A DNA stretch of 50,728 nt, taken from contig JAISTV010000031.1 of the NCBI GenBank assembly GCA_031272485.1, positions 1 through 50,728 on the forward strand, read 5' to 3'. The notes under the pieces were generated by a model that ran no database searches, was not told where the DNA came from, and worked only from the letters and a program-made list of their open reading frames with translations. Positions 38,501 through 44,600 of the stretch are shown one piece after another; positions within the stretch are counted from its first letter, which is position 1, and the number at the start of each line of letters is the position of its first letter. This stretch comes from Eubacteriales Family XIII. Incertae Sedis bacterium. GTDB lineage: Bacteria > Bacillota > Clostridia > Peptostreptococcales > Anaerovoracaceae. The position numbers and the translations under genes are program-made.

Positions 38501-41011
38501 GCGCCGGTGCTGTCCGCGGGGACTTCCCGCCGGGCGAGCGAGACGGCCGGCAGCATAGGCTTTGTTACCGACGAAGGCGGCACGGCCTACTACGTGCAGC
38601 TTGCGGCTGCCGAGGCGGTGCCGGATAAGGCGGCTGTAGCGGCGGGTGCCTCGCTCGGGCAGGTAAGCGCGGGCGCGGCGACAGACCTTGCGGTTACGCT
38701 TACGGACGGACTGCGGTATGTGTACGTGGTGGTCCGGGACAAGGCGGGCAACGTGAGCGCGCCGCTGCTGATTCCCGTAGCGGACTTTGACAACGTGGGG
38801 CCGGTGGTGCTGGACGCAGCGGTGAACCGGACCGGCGAGGTTACCGGTACGCTCTCCTTTACCCTGACCGAAGACGGCGAGGCGTGGTACCTTACGGGCA
38901 CCGGCTCCTCCTCACGCACGGCGGATCAGGTATTTACGCAGGGCCGGAAGCTCGGGAACCTGTACGCGGGGGACGAGACGGGTCTGCCGGTGGTGTTTGA
39001 CGCCGCCGATACGAATGTGTTTATCGCGGTGCGCGATGCCGCGGGGAACTACTCGAACGTGCAGGCGGTGCCCATCCCGGCGCTGTCCGCGAGCGGAGAG
39101 GACGACACCGCGCCGGTAATTAAGGGCGCGGCTGTGAATCGTTTCTCGGATACTTCCGGCAGTCTCAGCTTTAAGACAAACGAAGCGGGCAGCGTGCACG
39201 TGCTGGTGCAGGCGGACGGTATGACGGCGCCCAGCGCGGTGGCTGTGTCGCTTAAGACCTCTATCGGCAATGTCGCCTCCGGCGACGTGGTCGGGCTGGG
39301 AATCTCCCTCGCGGCCGGTGACGTGGATGTCTACGTGGTCGTGAAGGATGCCGCGGGCAACGTGAGCAATCTGCTTCAGGTGGACGTGCCGGCGTATGGC
39401 GGGACGGATACGGTGGCGCCCACGGTGAAGGACGGCGCCGCGAACCGGACGAGCGATGTGGCGGGCACGGTGAGCTTTTCTGCCGATGAAGGCGGCATGG
39501 CGTATGTCGTGGTGCTTCCCTACGGTGCGGCTGCGCCGGATGCGGCAGACGTGGTGAGCGGCGGCATGGCGCTCGGCACGGTGAACGCGGGGCTTACGGT
39601 CGGAAAGGGCGTTACGCTCACGGCAGGCGAGAAGGACGTGTTCGTGGTGGTCAAGGATGCGGCGGGGAATCTCTCCGCGCCGCTGCGGATTCACATGCCG
39701 GCGGCGGGCGCGGGCGGCGCGGACGTGACCGCTCCGTGGCTCAGCGGCGGGCAGATTAACCGCACGAGCGACACGGCGGGCAGCGTGAGATTTAATACGG
39801 ATGAAGGCGGCGAGGGCTTCGTGCTCGTGCAGAGTGCGGGCGGCGCGGCGCCGGACGAAGCGGCGGTGCTGGCCGGCACGTCCATTGGCACCGTAGGTGC
39901 GGGCTTAGTGAACGGCGCGGCGGTGGCGCTAAGCGCGGGCGCGCAGGACATCTACGTGGTCGTGAAAGATGCGGCGGGGAACGTGAGCAACGTGCTTGCG
40001 ATCAGCGCGCCGGCCTACACGGGTACGGACATCCAGGCGCCTTCCTTAAGCGGCGGCATGGTGAACAGAACGAGCGATACGGCGGCCACCATTTCGGTGG
40101 ACATAGACGAGAGCGCGCAGCTTTACGCGCTGGTTGTTCCGGCCGGCAATTCGGCGCCTTCCGCGGTTGACGAACTGAATTCCGCCGGCGTGCAGGCGCT
40201 CGGTCATGTGGCGTCCGGCACCGCGGGCAGTCTGCCGGTCGTGCTTACGGCGGGCGATGTGGACGTGTACGTGGTAGCCGTGGATGCGGCGGGGAATATC
40301 TCCGCGGTGCTGCGGATTGCGGTGGAAGCGTATGACAACACCGCGCCGGTGCTCAGCACGGGCAGCAGCAGCCGCACGAGCGATACGGCGGGCACGGTAA
40401 GCTTTACCGCGGGCGAGGGCGGCGAGGCCTTCTATGTGGTGAGCAGTGACTCGACTTACAGCCCCACGCCGGCCGAGGTGGCCGCGGGCATTTCGCTCGG
40501 CCAGGTTACGGCAGGCGTGGAAGTTACAAAAGACATATCCCTCTCAGCAGGCATACAGTATGTATTCGTGGTAGTGAAGGACGCGGCGGGGAATATTTCC
40601 GACTGGATCTGCTTCCCGCTCGCAGCCTTCACCGACCCCAGCGACCCGGGCGGCGGAACCTCCGGCGGTTCGGGGAGCGGTAGCGGCTCGGGTTCGGGCA
40701 GCGGCAGCGGCAGCGGTAGTGCGGGCAGCACGGGCAGCGGTAGCGCGACCGGTAGCGGAGTGACGACACCGGTTGTGACCGGCGCCACCACCAGCGGCAG
40801 CGCTGTGGGGGACGGCCTCATTGCCCCGCATGACACGGATACGGATAAGGATTCGGACGCGGATGACGCGAATGTGGATAAGAACGATGTGAGCAAGGGC
40901 TTCTTCCGGTACGCCCCGGCCATAGGCATCGGAGCGGCAGCGCTAATCGCGGCGGGGCTGCTGTGGTGGATACTCTGGCGGCGGCGAAAGGAGGAGGAGC
41001 CGGCGAAGTAG
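26480..41011 (+). CDS. Giant multidomain surface protein (4843 residues), membrane anchored
   Basis: The start at 26480 has GGGGGA 7 nt upstream and a signal peptide (hydrophobic 21-43, NAASWA); the frame is open to 26351, but that part is leader DNA. Order: acidic Gly/Asp/Thr segment with two WIAGTSPAMT repeats; eight 29-residue BspA-like repeats (about 260-500); a right-handed beta-helix-like Gly/Asn region (about 690-1030, many GGA and GGG turns); Ig-like and ASH-like modules; three YDG modules (KHYDGTN, KSYDGSD, KDYDGTN); two copies of a module with FTTFLN...FFKNTVDVTI; eight ~100-residue repeats ending VVVKDAAGN (from 38198); Gly/Ser linker; Asp-rich stretch; TM helix near 4812-4833; RRRKEEE tail. 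There is no LPXTG motif. Adhesion or surface display is likely. No stop or frameshift was seen. Confidence 0.9.
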   Translation: MSERFRGHEVQLLKKAWMRRVAAFALTALMVFTLGVPNAASWAVEETTGGAVGENDVTVNASGDGAVEGDGSWIAGTSPAMTSGAVEGADDADGADEGDGSWIAGTSPAMTLDTGESDTDGLADTSDGDATTSDSGVSALAVTPLSPGWNGSYVAPGSGVVATIVVAGDATAMSHTMIKDSQWSTNGTNWSTDPLNLVPGGTYFIYTPLNAFKDYEDDPNWTKPVLPNIKAAVTVDMDPAVETVGDYFMFYYAINCNLLTSLGVPDTSNLTQVGEMFMADYASGCSGLTQLGVPDTSHITTIGGHFLMLYAVDCSSLTSLSIPDTSQITSPQNGFLYGFAKNCSSLTTLGMPVTSQFTSAGESFMVAYAEGCTGLTSLSVPDTSHMLTVGQDFMTAYAKDCTSLTTLAVPDTSALTTAGEDFLYYYAQNCTSLTRLDAPNLSNLTSAGKTFMSGYAYGCTALKTLGIPDTTKLTSFSIGGTHDYFMSDYAYNCTALDYFVMNSAPGVLATYDVSWQTPGGAATDSKGLKAIVPAASLAAWQALTASGKTLALNQITASANVITMQAVDGQFSSTVTDPVWGEAYIYGTVVTTWTNTGGNNGLLQALNKVGAYNSDMPYIILIKGDINMGAVYELSNKNVVLRKTTATTVDPVNHTGEKWWNYNNAWKTTSGGNPELYDGEADGILLSATNARHFLVTGTTSKLTLENITLDGGIEPETTGLLNDGDQNLGFYGGITQTGTNFTFAGNIRRCRSGHHGGAVMVGTASGTSLVFTMNGGVLYKNSAGAKGGASTGYAGGAVAGSWKTDNNTFNFNGYSILEENASGGYGGAFATYNKTLNIKDNVIIRNNEARIGGAIATAGTTITLRGNVQITGNHSEGVPKSGSKVYPGSGGGISMNCYNGSDILNIYDNVLISGNSADRGGGGIWAGFTYKYTGHTATINLYGGTISNNSALGAARELPGTPDAGDLYSIGGGGGIFSLDPKLINIPNYSTVTFSGNTGAFSAFIDNTMLQTLTNDLHAAGGFYEGDNYISHIQKADVHTSLVNVAGPTGYDYYNLYNNYDIGTPNNLSLGLFTPVNVSTLPADGSGGQVTEDSGNVYIDPLQTGVKQAALNSQLKFTPVAADGWRLYSFAAQTDPALTEDELTAAWTHSGNLYTLTVPGSDTKLVATFHRNAVLSAQPVVFARNFAGDLYNQPALTSIMITNTAPADGYSDEANSITAVLIGENASAFTLTSGDTMVQPGTTTTSWKIQPRGSSYFQTAKTYTATVRITYNDGETAGQVLDIPVSIEITNAGDLYLPGAEDGSYDFGTTLLDAGSYEQAPAAKSITIQSVGGADAPNATNVSVSVTNQKKDGSTEGTYFTLSGSPVSTITGSPAGSDTNYQVVPADGLAPGDYTADLLLTYTLNSKDVSKTIAGAVHFKVQNPASLTVKDLASGNDNAEIDFGTLNLGYAADALSFKNVVLDNSGDIVAAVTNVTFSAGSAGSFVLNGPAYSDGAAIGTVPAATDGTAGSNANTWSIIPKQGLAAGTYNVTVTVTYKTGLTSGENQTATATARATFEVDGPPAMRWYMLKDGGFNWASGGVDSSHVTDIPLSGTIYIGVDEPIDTTKTFSMRLIPADGSDPVVLNTATFTWNAAGQNAWGNGPYDLLGGTEGHIAYEGLKPDTQYTLEINGLIDAPVEATADSAAHGGNQMTQAWSATFTTQHAPIAGSVSITGQPYYGNTLTADTSLVTSSSGGSLGAFQYAWMRNGEDIPGATAATYTLTERDIGRDIGLVVSTENTDGVLDVRGAKIGARRPVSITATTADKHYDGTNVATVASITLQQMTDDAGVLPADAADVQVVAGTAAFSSIGSADADTNGLTVSFTGFSITGGKANCYELSGQPAGKTASILMGFEAVAGVHYQVPNMNADGWAHDYLQVIPFFSNYADQISDYRVSTDSAADSGWGLEVFFGSGEMPMGSTGTFHVKNVTTGEISRAVTLTYGVDNSKPRGAITMRDNSFTTFLNTITFGLFFKNTVDVTITAADDQSALGAGANANSGVRKIEYIAYEGEIPTIRWESIHNALYINDQFTSNWTQGSSFTLSPGWHGVVIARLTDNVGNEQIITSKGLVVYEDSDYNGSGLTYTKTSLADKSAAISLNGNTVEVVSVGPTALTPGTDYVLGDGTITLKGSYLDTLAAGNYTVSIVVNPLGKQFVAENDADGDSTGEDENDAPAEISIPLVVSKAVPTLTWPTVGQITYGTLLSDVTLSGGSGSGGGQFSWQADANAVYPAVSNTGYVLTFTPADTDSYDYTQVPGYSAGTVKKTVALTVKPRRLTGATDTGSTPNTVNGFTAADKSYDGSDAAPVTFTPDNLVPVDTAGTVVGAVTAHFDSGAGYGADKDVVIDSVQILSANYTAPELPTSLTASINKAAAVVGLPQTLSAKENVASSLTLDLSALLPGLGAGKSLGTVSYSIGTPTDASSVLGGAPTKDSAGVLHVSVKASAQKGSTAVIPVTVTSENYESFTVNVTVEIIGNVPLITAQPVGTSPNVYIGDSFTLSVTAQSSETMEVRWYVHGNPASAKSAVTDWIAIGSGTQTATYEVSTSGWTATEYSVDVRNAEGTSTSQEVHVAVYDRVYEASVTPQSKDFGTAVYGYASAGTQVFTLKNTGNQKLTGVTVGLGDDADFEITNDVESSDLAVGASLTVTVRPKAGLGGGSHAGTLTFSYTNGGTDGKTPVTDTVTAALAFTVQPAAGELVISDPDASQDVIYAGKEIKPGVAQNDSGGALTWYTRSAGTSDAGDTNPADGIDDSYTAGLPINAGSYEVFAVAAASDNYLAETSNHVTFTVKPKALTVTVTVPDKDYDGTNYAAVTAAVLTGLADGDVQGTDVLLGLGALTFDANGDADTPNNTAGRFASVGDPASDSKLAVSFPGGFSITGGKAGNYTLAQPSVQATIRAGFAAAAGTHYELPTPNSAGWVTSAFTVTAKSGYQVGLTAQAPAPDGAGTWTDAGTALTLSGADTDAGSGSFYIREVATGKISKVTLVTWKLDTAAPTGSITLRGNSFTTFLNNISFGLFFKNTVDVTISASDVTAGVDSAKTEYYLSSSPLDRDSTNWNTIDWTAGNKVSIQPNFKGVVYARIYDYAGNSTLLSSGGLVVYTDSSSAQTQLSYTRTTKAAQSFDVTLSGNTIDEIYLFRAGSVPVWAADMTAASGYLATLTKDADYTVTVNEGVATIELKGAWLDSLSAGDSAAAASKSYVLAVTLNPQGESFTAENGGDVNSSGPDENDVPAVIAVGLTSQKQTPAVTNVVAGGVIYGERLAASAVTADATAPRDVVPATGTVTWSDATIIPGYDSVDVTGAKVSGGDSVSASTGLNAGGYLFKAVWTPSDADGSYDAGKASDYFTAVSIDATVQVTQATPRMKESETPAGTPILQLPYDTLADSVISGHVVYDFAGNTGETAASGTWYWDEDEDGEVYGRDSEESQNPSESTINVTAGNYQVGAVFVPADPRIARLASVAYLTVFSPTTQIVAPEGYTIEGVYGMTLGDIATGGKSIDTILRTKGFTAVAYGPDSDPEPIAGTFTWKEPATLLSAAGTTQAAVLVFTPEKVLDPEHDVFDPVDPAYVAAQTSVVVTLTQAQLTGSVSLSGQTTYGQTLTVNTGGLSTTPDITDSVGLGDLTYVWKRHSGAGDAEGAVIGGVNGPSYTLTQADIGKKISVTVSAANASGSRATGMSDTVAKIAQSAPAQPVVDGKTSTSITVKAVAGAEYSINYDASNGSGDWYTAPVFAGLTPDTAYVIHARLKETETLAASYVSTGLSVRTNQAVSYSAAQYGGASDGSATTTEIRVTFSEGVSGLAAANFSLAGDGVSIVSGSVAAVPGTDNQTWKLGVSGNFTHGAVADVSVSGVTDVDLLNGAVAVTLYRDITGPVLSDASAARTGVSTATVDFTAGEGGSAYALVVAAGADAPSAVNVAGSGQALGAVASGASSGLAVTVGATAQDIYVVVKDAAGNLSAPVKATLDEYDGTAPVLSAGTSRRASETAGSIGFVTDEGGTAYYVQLAAAEAVPDKAAVAAGASLGQVSAGAATDLAVTLTDGLRYVYVVVRDKAGNVSAPLLIPVADFDNVGPVVLDAAVNRTGEVTGTLSFTLTEDGEAWYLTGTGSSSRTADQVFTQGRKLGNLYAGDETGLPVVFDAADTNVFIAVRDAAGNYSNVQAVPIPALSASGEDDTAPVIKGAAVNRFSDTSGSLSFKTNEAGSVHVLVQADGMTAPSAVAVSLKTSIGNVASGDVVGLGISLAAGDVDVYVVVKDAAGNVSNLLQVDVPAYGGTDTVAPTVKDGAANRTSDVAGTVSFSADEGGMAYVVVLPYGAAAPDAADVVSGGMALGTVNAGLTVGKGVTLTAGEKDVFVVVKDAAGNLSAPLRIHMPAAGAGGADVTAPWLSGGQINRTSDTAGSVRFNTDEGGEGFVLVQSAGGAAPDEAAVLAGTSIGTVGAGLVNGAAVALSAGAQDIYVVVKDAAGNVSNVLAISAPAYTGTDIQAPSLSGGMVNRTSDTAATISVDIDESAQLYALVVPAGNSAPSAVDELNSAGVQALGHVASGTAGSLPVVLTAGDVDVYVVAVDAAGNISAVLRIAVEAYDNTAPVLSTGSSSRTSDTAGTVSFTAGEGGEAFYVVSSDSTYSPTPAEVAAGISLGQVTAGVEVTKDISLSAGIQYVFVVVKDAAGNISDWICFPLAAFTDPSDPGGGTSGGSGSGSGSGSGSGSGSGSAGSTGSGSATGSGVTTPVVTGATTSGSAVGDGLIAPHDTDTDKDSDADDANVDKNDVSKGFFRYAPAIGIGAAALIAAGLLWWILWRRRKEEEPAK
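26699..26721 (+). repeat. Palindromic hairpin repeat, copy 2
   Basis: ATTGCCGGA, loop ACAAG, TCCGGCAAT: identical to copy 1, in frame as WIAGTSPAMT about 30 residues after the signal peptide. Confidence 0.85.
26786..26808 (+). repeat. Palindromic hairpin repeat, copy 3
   Basis: Same arms as copy 2, loop ACGAG. It is 87 nt (29 codons) after copy 2, within a larger direct repeat that also includes GAGGGTGACGGTTCCTGG. Confidence 0.85.
27269..27985 (+). repeat. Eight BspA-like 29-residue repeats
   Basis: Units start every 87 nt at 27269, 27356, 27443, 27530, 27617, 27704, 27791 and 27878. Consensus: [VI]PDTSxLTxxGxxFMxxYAxxCxxLTxL. A partial unit precedes from about 27182. Such leucine-rich BspA-type repeats occur in host-associated bacterial surface proteins. 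The paralogue at 41618 lacks them. Confidence 0.9.
33408..33431. repeat. TGTCA-N12-TGACA palindrome, copy 6
   Basis: CTGTCAA (33408-33414) and TTGACAG (33425-33431), in codons TVKPRRLTG before a YDG module. The matching paralogue site (about 47267) reads TVSPRKLTG and lacks the palindrome. Distance is 17. Confidence 0.65.
34956..34985. repeat. TGTCA-N12-TGACA palindrome, copy 7, with 11-bp arms
   Basis: TTACTGTCAAG (34956-34966) and CTTGACAGTAA (34975-34985) are perfectly complementary with spacer CCAAAAGC; codons TVKPKALTV. This is the longest-armed member. Distance is 17. Confidence 0.75.
35729..35751. repeat. TGTCA-N11-TGACA palindrome, copy 8
   Basis: CTGTCAAGC (35729-35737) and GCTTGACAG (35743-35751) are perfect 9-bp arms around TCTCC; codons LSSSPLDR. 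The paralogue has no palindrome at the matching place. Distance is 16. Confidence 0.7.
38198..40636 (+). repeat. Eight ~100-residue C-terminal repeats of the first giant protein
   Basis: Units begin at 38198, 38498, 38795, 39107, 39413, 39728, 40034 and 40340, each starting like TAPVLSxGxxNRTSDTAGTV and ending with [IV]YVVVKDAAGN[LIV]S. They form a stalk before the Gly/Ser linker. Spacing varies from 297 to 315 nt. The beta-rich pattern suggests an Ig/FN3-like fold. Confidence 0.9.
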
Positions 41012-41057
41012 CGGACTCGCCCCCGCGCTGAGGCCCCGAAATGGCTGAAAATCGCTT

Positions 41058-41092
41058 AAGTGGGTGTCTGGCATGCAGCCAGACACCCACTT
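41058..41092 (+). terminator. Strong hairpin after the first giant gene, probable terminator
   Basis: AAGTGGGTGTCTGGC (41058-41072), loop ATGCA, GCCAGACACCCACTT (41078-41092): a perfect 15-bp stem 47 nt after the stop. The T tract is short (TTT then CCACATTT), so termination efficiency is uncertain. Confidence 0.65.
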
Positions 41093-41119
41093 TCCACATT
41101 TGGGCTGGGTGGTCCATGT

Positions 41120-41246
41120 CGCAAAATTTCAGAATTTCGTGTATCAAAAATGGGAGGGGCTGGAGAATCCACACGAAATACTGAAATTTTGCGTGGAGGG
41201 AAGGGGTTTGCGGGTGTGGCGACACACGAAATACTGAAATTTTGCG
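41120..41246. repeat. Three copies of an AT-rich 23-bp repeat
   Basis: ACACGAAATACTGAAATTTT followed by GCG occurs at 41171-41193 and 41224-41246. An inverted copy with one mismatch lies at 41120-41142. Copies 1 and 2 can pair as a hairpin with a 28-nt loop. Base composition stands out from the GC-rich surroundings. Origin unknown. The rest of 41012-41471 holds the terminator hairpin and the duplicated leader. Confidence 0.8.
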
Positions 41247-41316
41247 CAGTGGTTGGTGGCCGGGCATCCCGCTTGGGGGGCTCGCCTTCGCGCCCTCTGG
41301 CGCGAATTCTCGCTGG

Positions 41317-41497
41317 GGGGGCTTCACCCTTTTGGGTGGTGGGTGTGCGGGAAAAATCGCGGAACGGGGTGTGGTGCGTGTCTAAGCGCGCGTTTAGTAT
41401 TGATTACACGGATACTTGTTTTTGTTTGCCGGCATTTCGCGCCGGCTTGTAAGAGTGCGGGGGACGATGTTATGCGCGGACAGTTCAGGGGACACGA
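41317..41497 (+). promoter_or_regulatory. Duplicated 181-bp promoter/leader, second copy
   Basis: Matches 26325-26505 with substitutions only. It ends at the ATG of a short ORF (41472), with GGGGGA at 41459-41464. The downstream giant gene starts 146 nt later at its own ribosome binding site. Confidence 0.75.
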
Positions 41498-41621
41498 CGA
41501 GAAGAACGCGGATTACGACGGGATTCGCAATGCACGAAGTGACGTTGCGCGAGGTGCGCTGCTGGATTGCCGGCATGGGGCCGGTGATGACGGGTTGTTG
41601 ATGTACGGGGGTGCAGTATGA
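41472..41621 (+). pseudogene. 49-residue remnant N-terminus or leader peptide upstream of the second giant gene
   Basis: It starts MRGQFRGHD, matching the starts of both giant proteins (MSERFRGHE and MKSGQFRGHG), and uses the duplicated ribosome binding site. There is no signal peptide. Its TGA overlaps the next gene's ATG (ATGA), so it could couple translation. It contains a diverged hairpin repeat at 41566-41588 (WIAGMGPVMT if read in another frame), which here lies out of frame. A decayed start of a third paralogue is the simplest reading; a leader peptide is the alternative. Confidence 0.5.
41566..41588 (+). repeat. Palindromic hairpin repeat, diverged copy 4
   Basis: ATTGCCGGC, ATGGG, GCCGGTGAT: the same layout as the others with loop changes and one G-T pair. 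It is out of frame in the 41472 ORF. Confidence 0.7.
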
Positions 41622-44600
41622 AGAGCGGACAGTTCAGGGGACACGGAGTTCAGTTATTATCGATGGCTTGGGTGCGGAAGGGTACTGCCTTTTTGCTTGC
41701 GTTTTTGATGGTGTTTTCGTTCGGGATGCCGTTCGGGGCTTCGTGGGCGGAGGAGACGGACGGGGACGGCGTTGGCGATAGTGACGGCTGGATTGCCGGA
41801 ACGAGTCCGGCAATGACGGGCGATCTTTCCGGGGCTGCTTTGACGCTCGGCCTTACCTTGGGGGCGATTGCTTCGGGTGATGCGCTGGACGGGGACGGCG
41901 TTGTTTCGGGTGACGGGACTGGCGACAGTGCCGACTGGATTGCCGGGACAAGCCCGGCAATGACGTTTGGTCTTACCTTGGGGGCGATTGCTTCGGGTGG
42001 TGCGCTGGACGAAGGTACTTCCGAGGGGGCGCTGAGCGCGTCTGATGCGGATGTTACGGATGCGGGAATTTCTGCGCTTGGGATTGAGCCGATGGCGGTT
42101 ACTTGGGTGGACGTTACGGACGATCCTGTTTGGGGCAATGCCAAGGTGTATCCCTACGTGGTAAACTCCTGGCCTACCGCTACCACCGGTCTGAAGGCGG
42201 CGCTGGGCGAGGTCGGTGCCTACAACGCGAACCTGCCCTATATCATCCTCATCGGCTCGGATATCCAGATGACCGAGACTTACGAGCTTGCAGGCAAGAA
42301 TGTGGTGCTCCGCAAGACGACGGCAACGGGTGGCAGTGCGGTGAACAAGGACAACTACCTGACCGGCGCGGCGCCGTGGAACTACAACAACCCATATGAC
42401 AATACTACGGCTGCCAGCCCCGCTCTTTACGACGGCGTTTCAGACTGGAATATTACGAGCGCATCCGATGCGCGGCACTTCCTCATCTCCGGTAGCGGCA
42501 CTGCTTCGCTTACCACCGAGAATATCACGCTGAACGGCGGCATAGCCTTTGACGATTTAAGCTCGAACGGCGGCGGCATAAAAATCACCGCCACCGGCAC
42601 AGTGGACCTGCGCGCTAATGTTATAAACTCTCACTGGACCAGTCAGGTAGGCGGCGGCGGCGTATCCATAGAAGCTGCCAGTACCGTGAACGTGAAGGGT
42701 GGCGTAATCGCCAAGAACCGGCAGACAGCGGGCGGCGCATCCAACGGCTCAGGCGGCATAGGCATAAAGTTCAATATCACTGCCAAGTCCCTGAATCTAA
42801 CCGGCTACACCATAATCGAAGACAATCAGGCTTCCGGTTACGGTGGCGGCGTCTACATCTATTCCGCCGGCACCTGTGTGTTTGACGGCAATGTTCTTAT
42901 TCGCCGAAACGAAGGCTGCAACGGCGGCGGCATATTCCTACGTAATAATATCACCCTGACTATCAAGGGGAACGTCACCATATCCCAGAACCGCGCAGCG
43001 GGTGAAACGGCGGGCTCGGCCGCCATGTACGCCGGCACCGGCGGTGGCGCGCTTTTCAGCGGAATTGGGACCGCAACTATCACCATTGCAGAGAACGCTA
43101 CGTTTGATGGCAATACGGCTACCCGCGGCGGCGGCGGCATCTACTTTAATTCCATTGATAAGCCGCTCGACTCGTCAAAACAAGGCGTGACGCTGAACTT
43201 GACCGGCGGTCGGTTCATCAACAATCAAGCCTTAGGTACAGCTCGCGACCTGGCAGAAGGGGCGCAGGCAGAAGTTGCCTATGCCATTGGAGGCGGCGGT
43301 GCCATTTTCACCTACTATCCGAAGACCATCAAGATTCCGGCCTACAGCACGACCTACTTCAACGGAAACCTTGGCACCTTCTCGGCATTCATAGACAATA
43401 CCGAGCTGCAGACGCTGGACAACACTCTGCATCAGCAGAGCTTCTTCTCCGGGGACAACTACATCTCCCACATTGAGAATGCGGCCATCCACACCAGCCT
43501 GGTGAACGTATCGGGCCCCTTGAATTACGACTACTATAACCTCTACAACAACTACGACATAGGCATGCCCAACAATCTCACGCTGGGCCTCTTCACCCCG
43601 GTGAACGTCTCTGTCCTGCCGGCGGACGGCTCGGGCGGGCAGGTTACGGAGGATTCCGGCAACGTCTATATAGACCCGCTGCAGACGGGCGTCAAGCAGG
43701 CGGCGCTTAACTCCACGCTCAAGTTCACGCCGGTGGAGGCGGACGGCTGGCGGCTTGCGAGCTTTGTGGCGCAGACGGACCCTGCGCTTACCGAGGACGA
43801 GCTTACGGCGGCGTGGACGCACTCGAGCAACCTGTACACGCTTACCGTTCCCGGATCAGACACGACCCTCGTGGCGACCTTCCACCGCAACGCGGTGCTC
43901 ACGGCACCGGAGATCGTCTTTGAACCGAACTTTACGAGCACGGCCTATCAGCGGCCGAACGCCATAGACGTAACGCTTACCAACACCTCGCCGGATGACG
44001 GCTACTCGGACAGTGCCTCGAGCATTACTGTCTCGCTTTCCGGCGGTGACTCGTCTGCCTTTACCCTTATCGCGGGCTCGGGCAGCGTGGCGCCGGGCGC
44101 TACCAACACCTCGTGGAAGGTTCAGCCGAATGCCGCGGGTTCCTTTACCGAGGCCAAGACCTATAAGACCACCGTGCACGTCGTGTATAACAACGGGGAG
44201 GACGGCGGCCACACGCTGGATATACCCGTGTCCATAGACATAAACAACGCGGGCGACCTGTACCTGCCGGGCGCTTCGGCCGGCGGGGCTTTTGACTGGG
44301 GCACCTACGTGCTGAACGGCGAGGACCTGGCACCGGAGATAACGGCGAAGGCCATAACCATTCAGAGCGTGGGCGGCGACGGCGGGCTCACCGCGTATGA
44401 CGCCACGGTCACTTTGGTCAACGAGCGCCTGAACGGCAATCCGGCAGCGGGCGCGTTCGAGCTCACGGGCGACCCGGTGGCTTCCATAGAAAACGGCGGC
44501 AAGGCCGACACGCCTTACTGGATCGTCAAGGCGCGGCCGTTCATGGCGGGAGACTACAAGGCGGACCTGCAGCTCACCTATACGCTTAACGGCGTGGAGC

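Noticed and set aside
40648-40760. GGTAGCGGC-type tandem codons as a phase-variation tract
   Set aside because: Unit length is a multiple of three, so slippage would change only linker length and not the frame.
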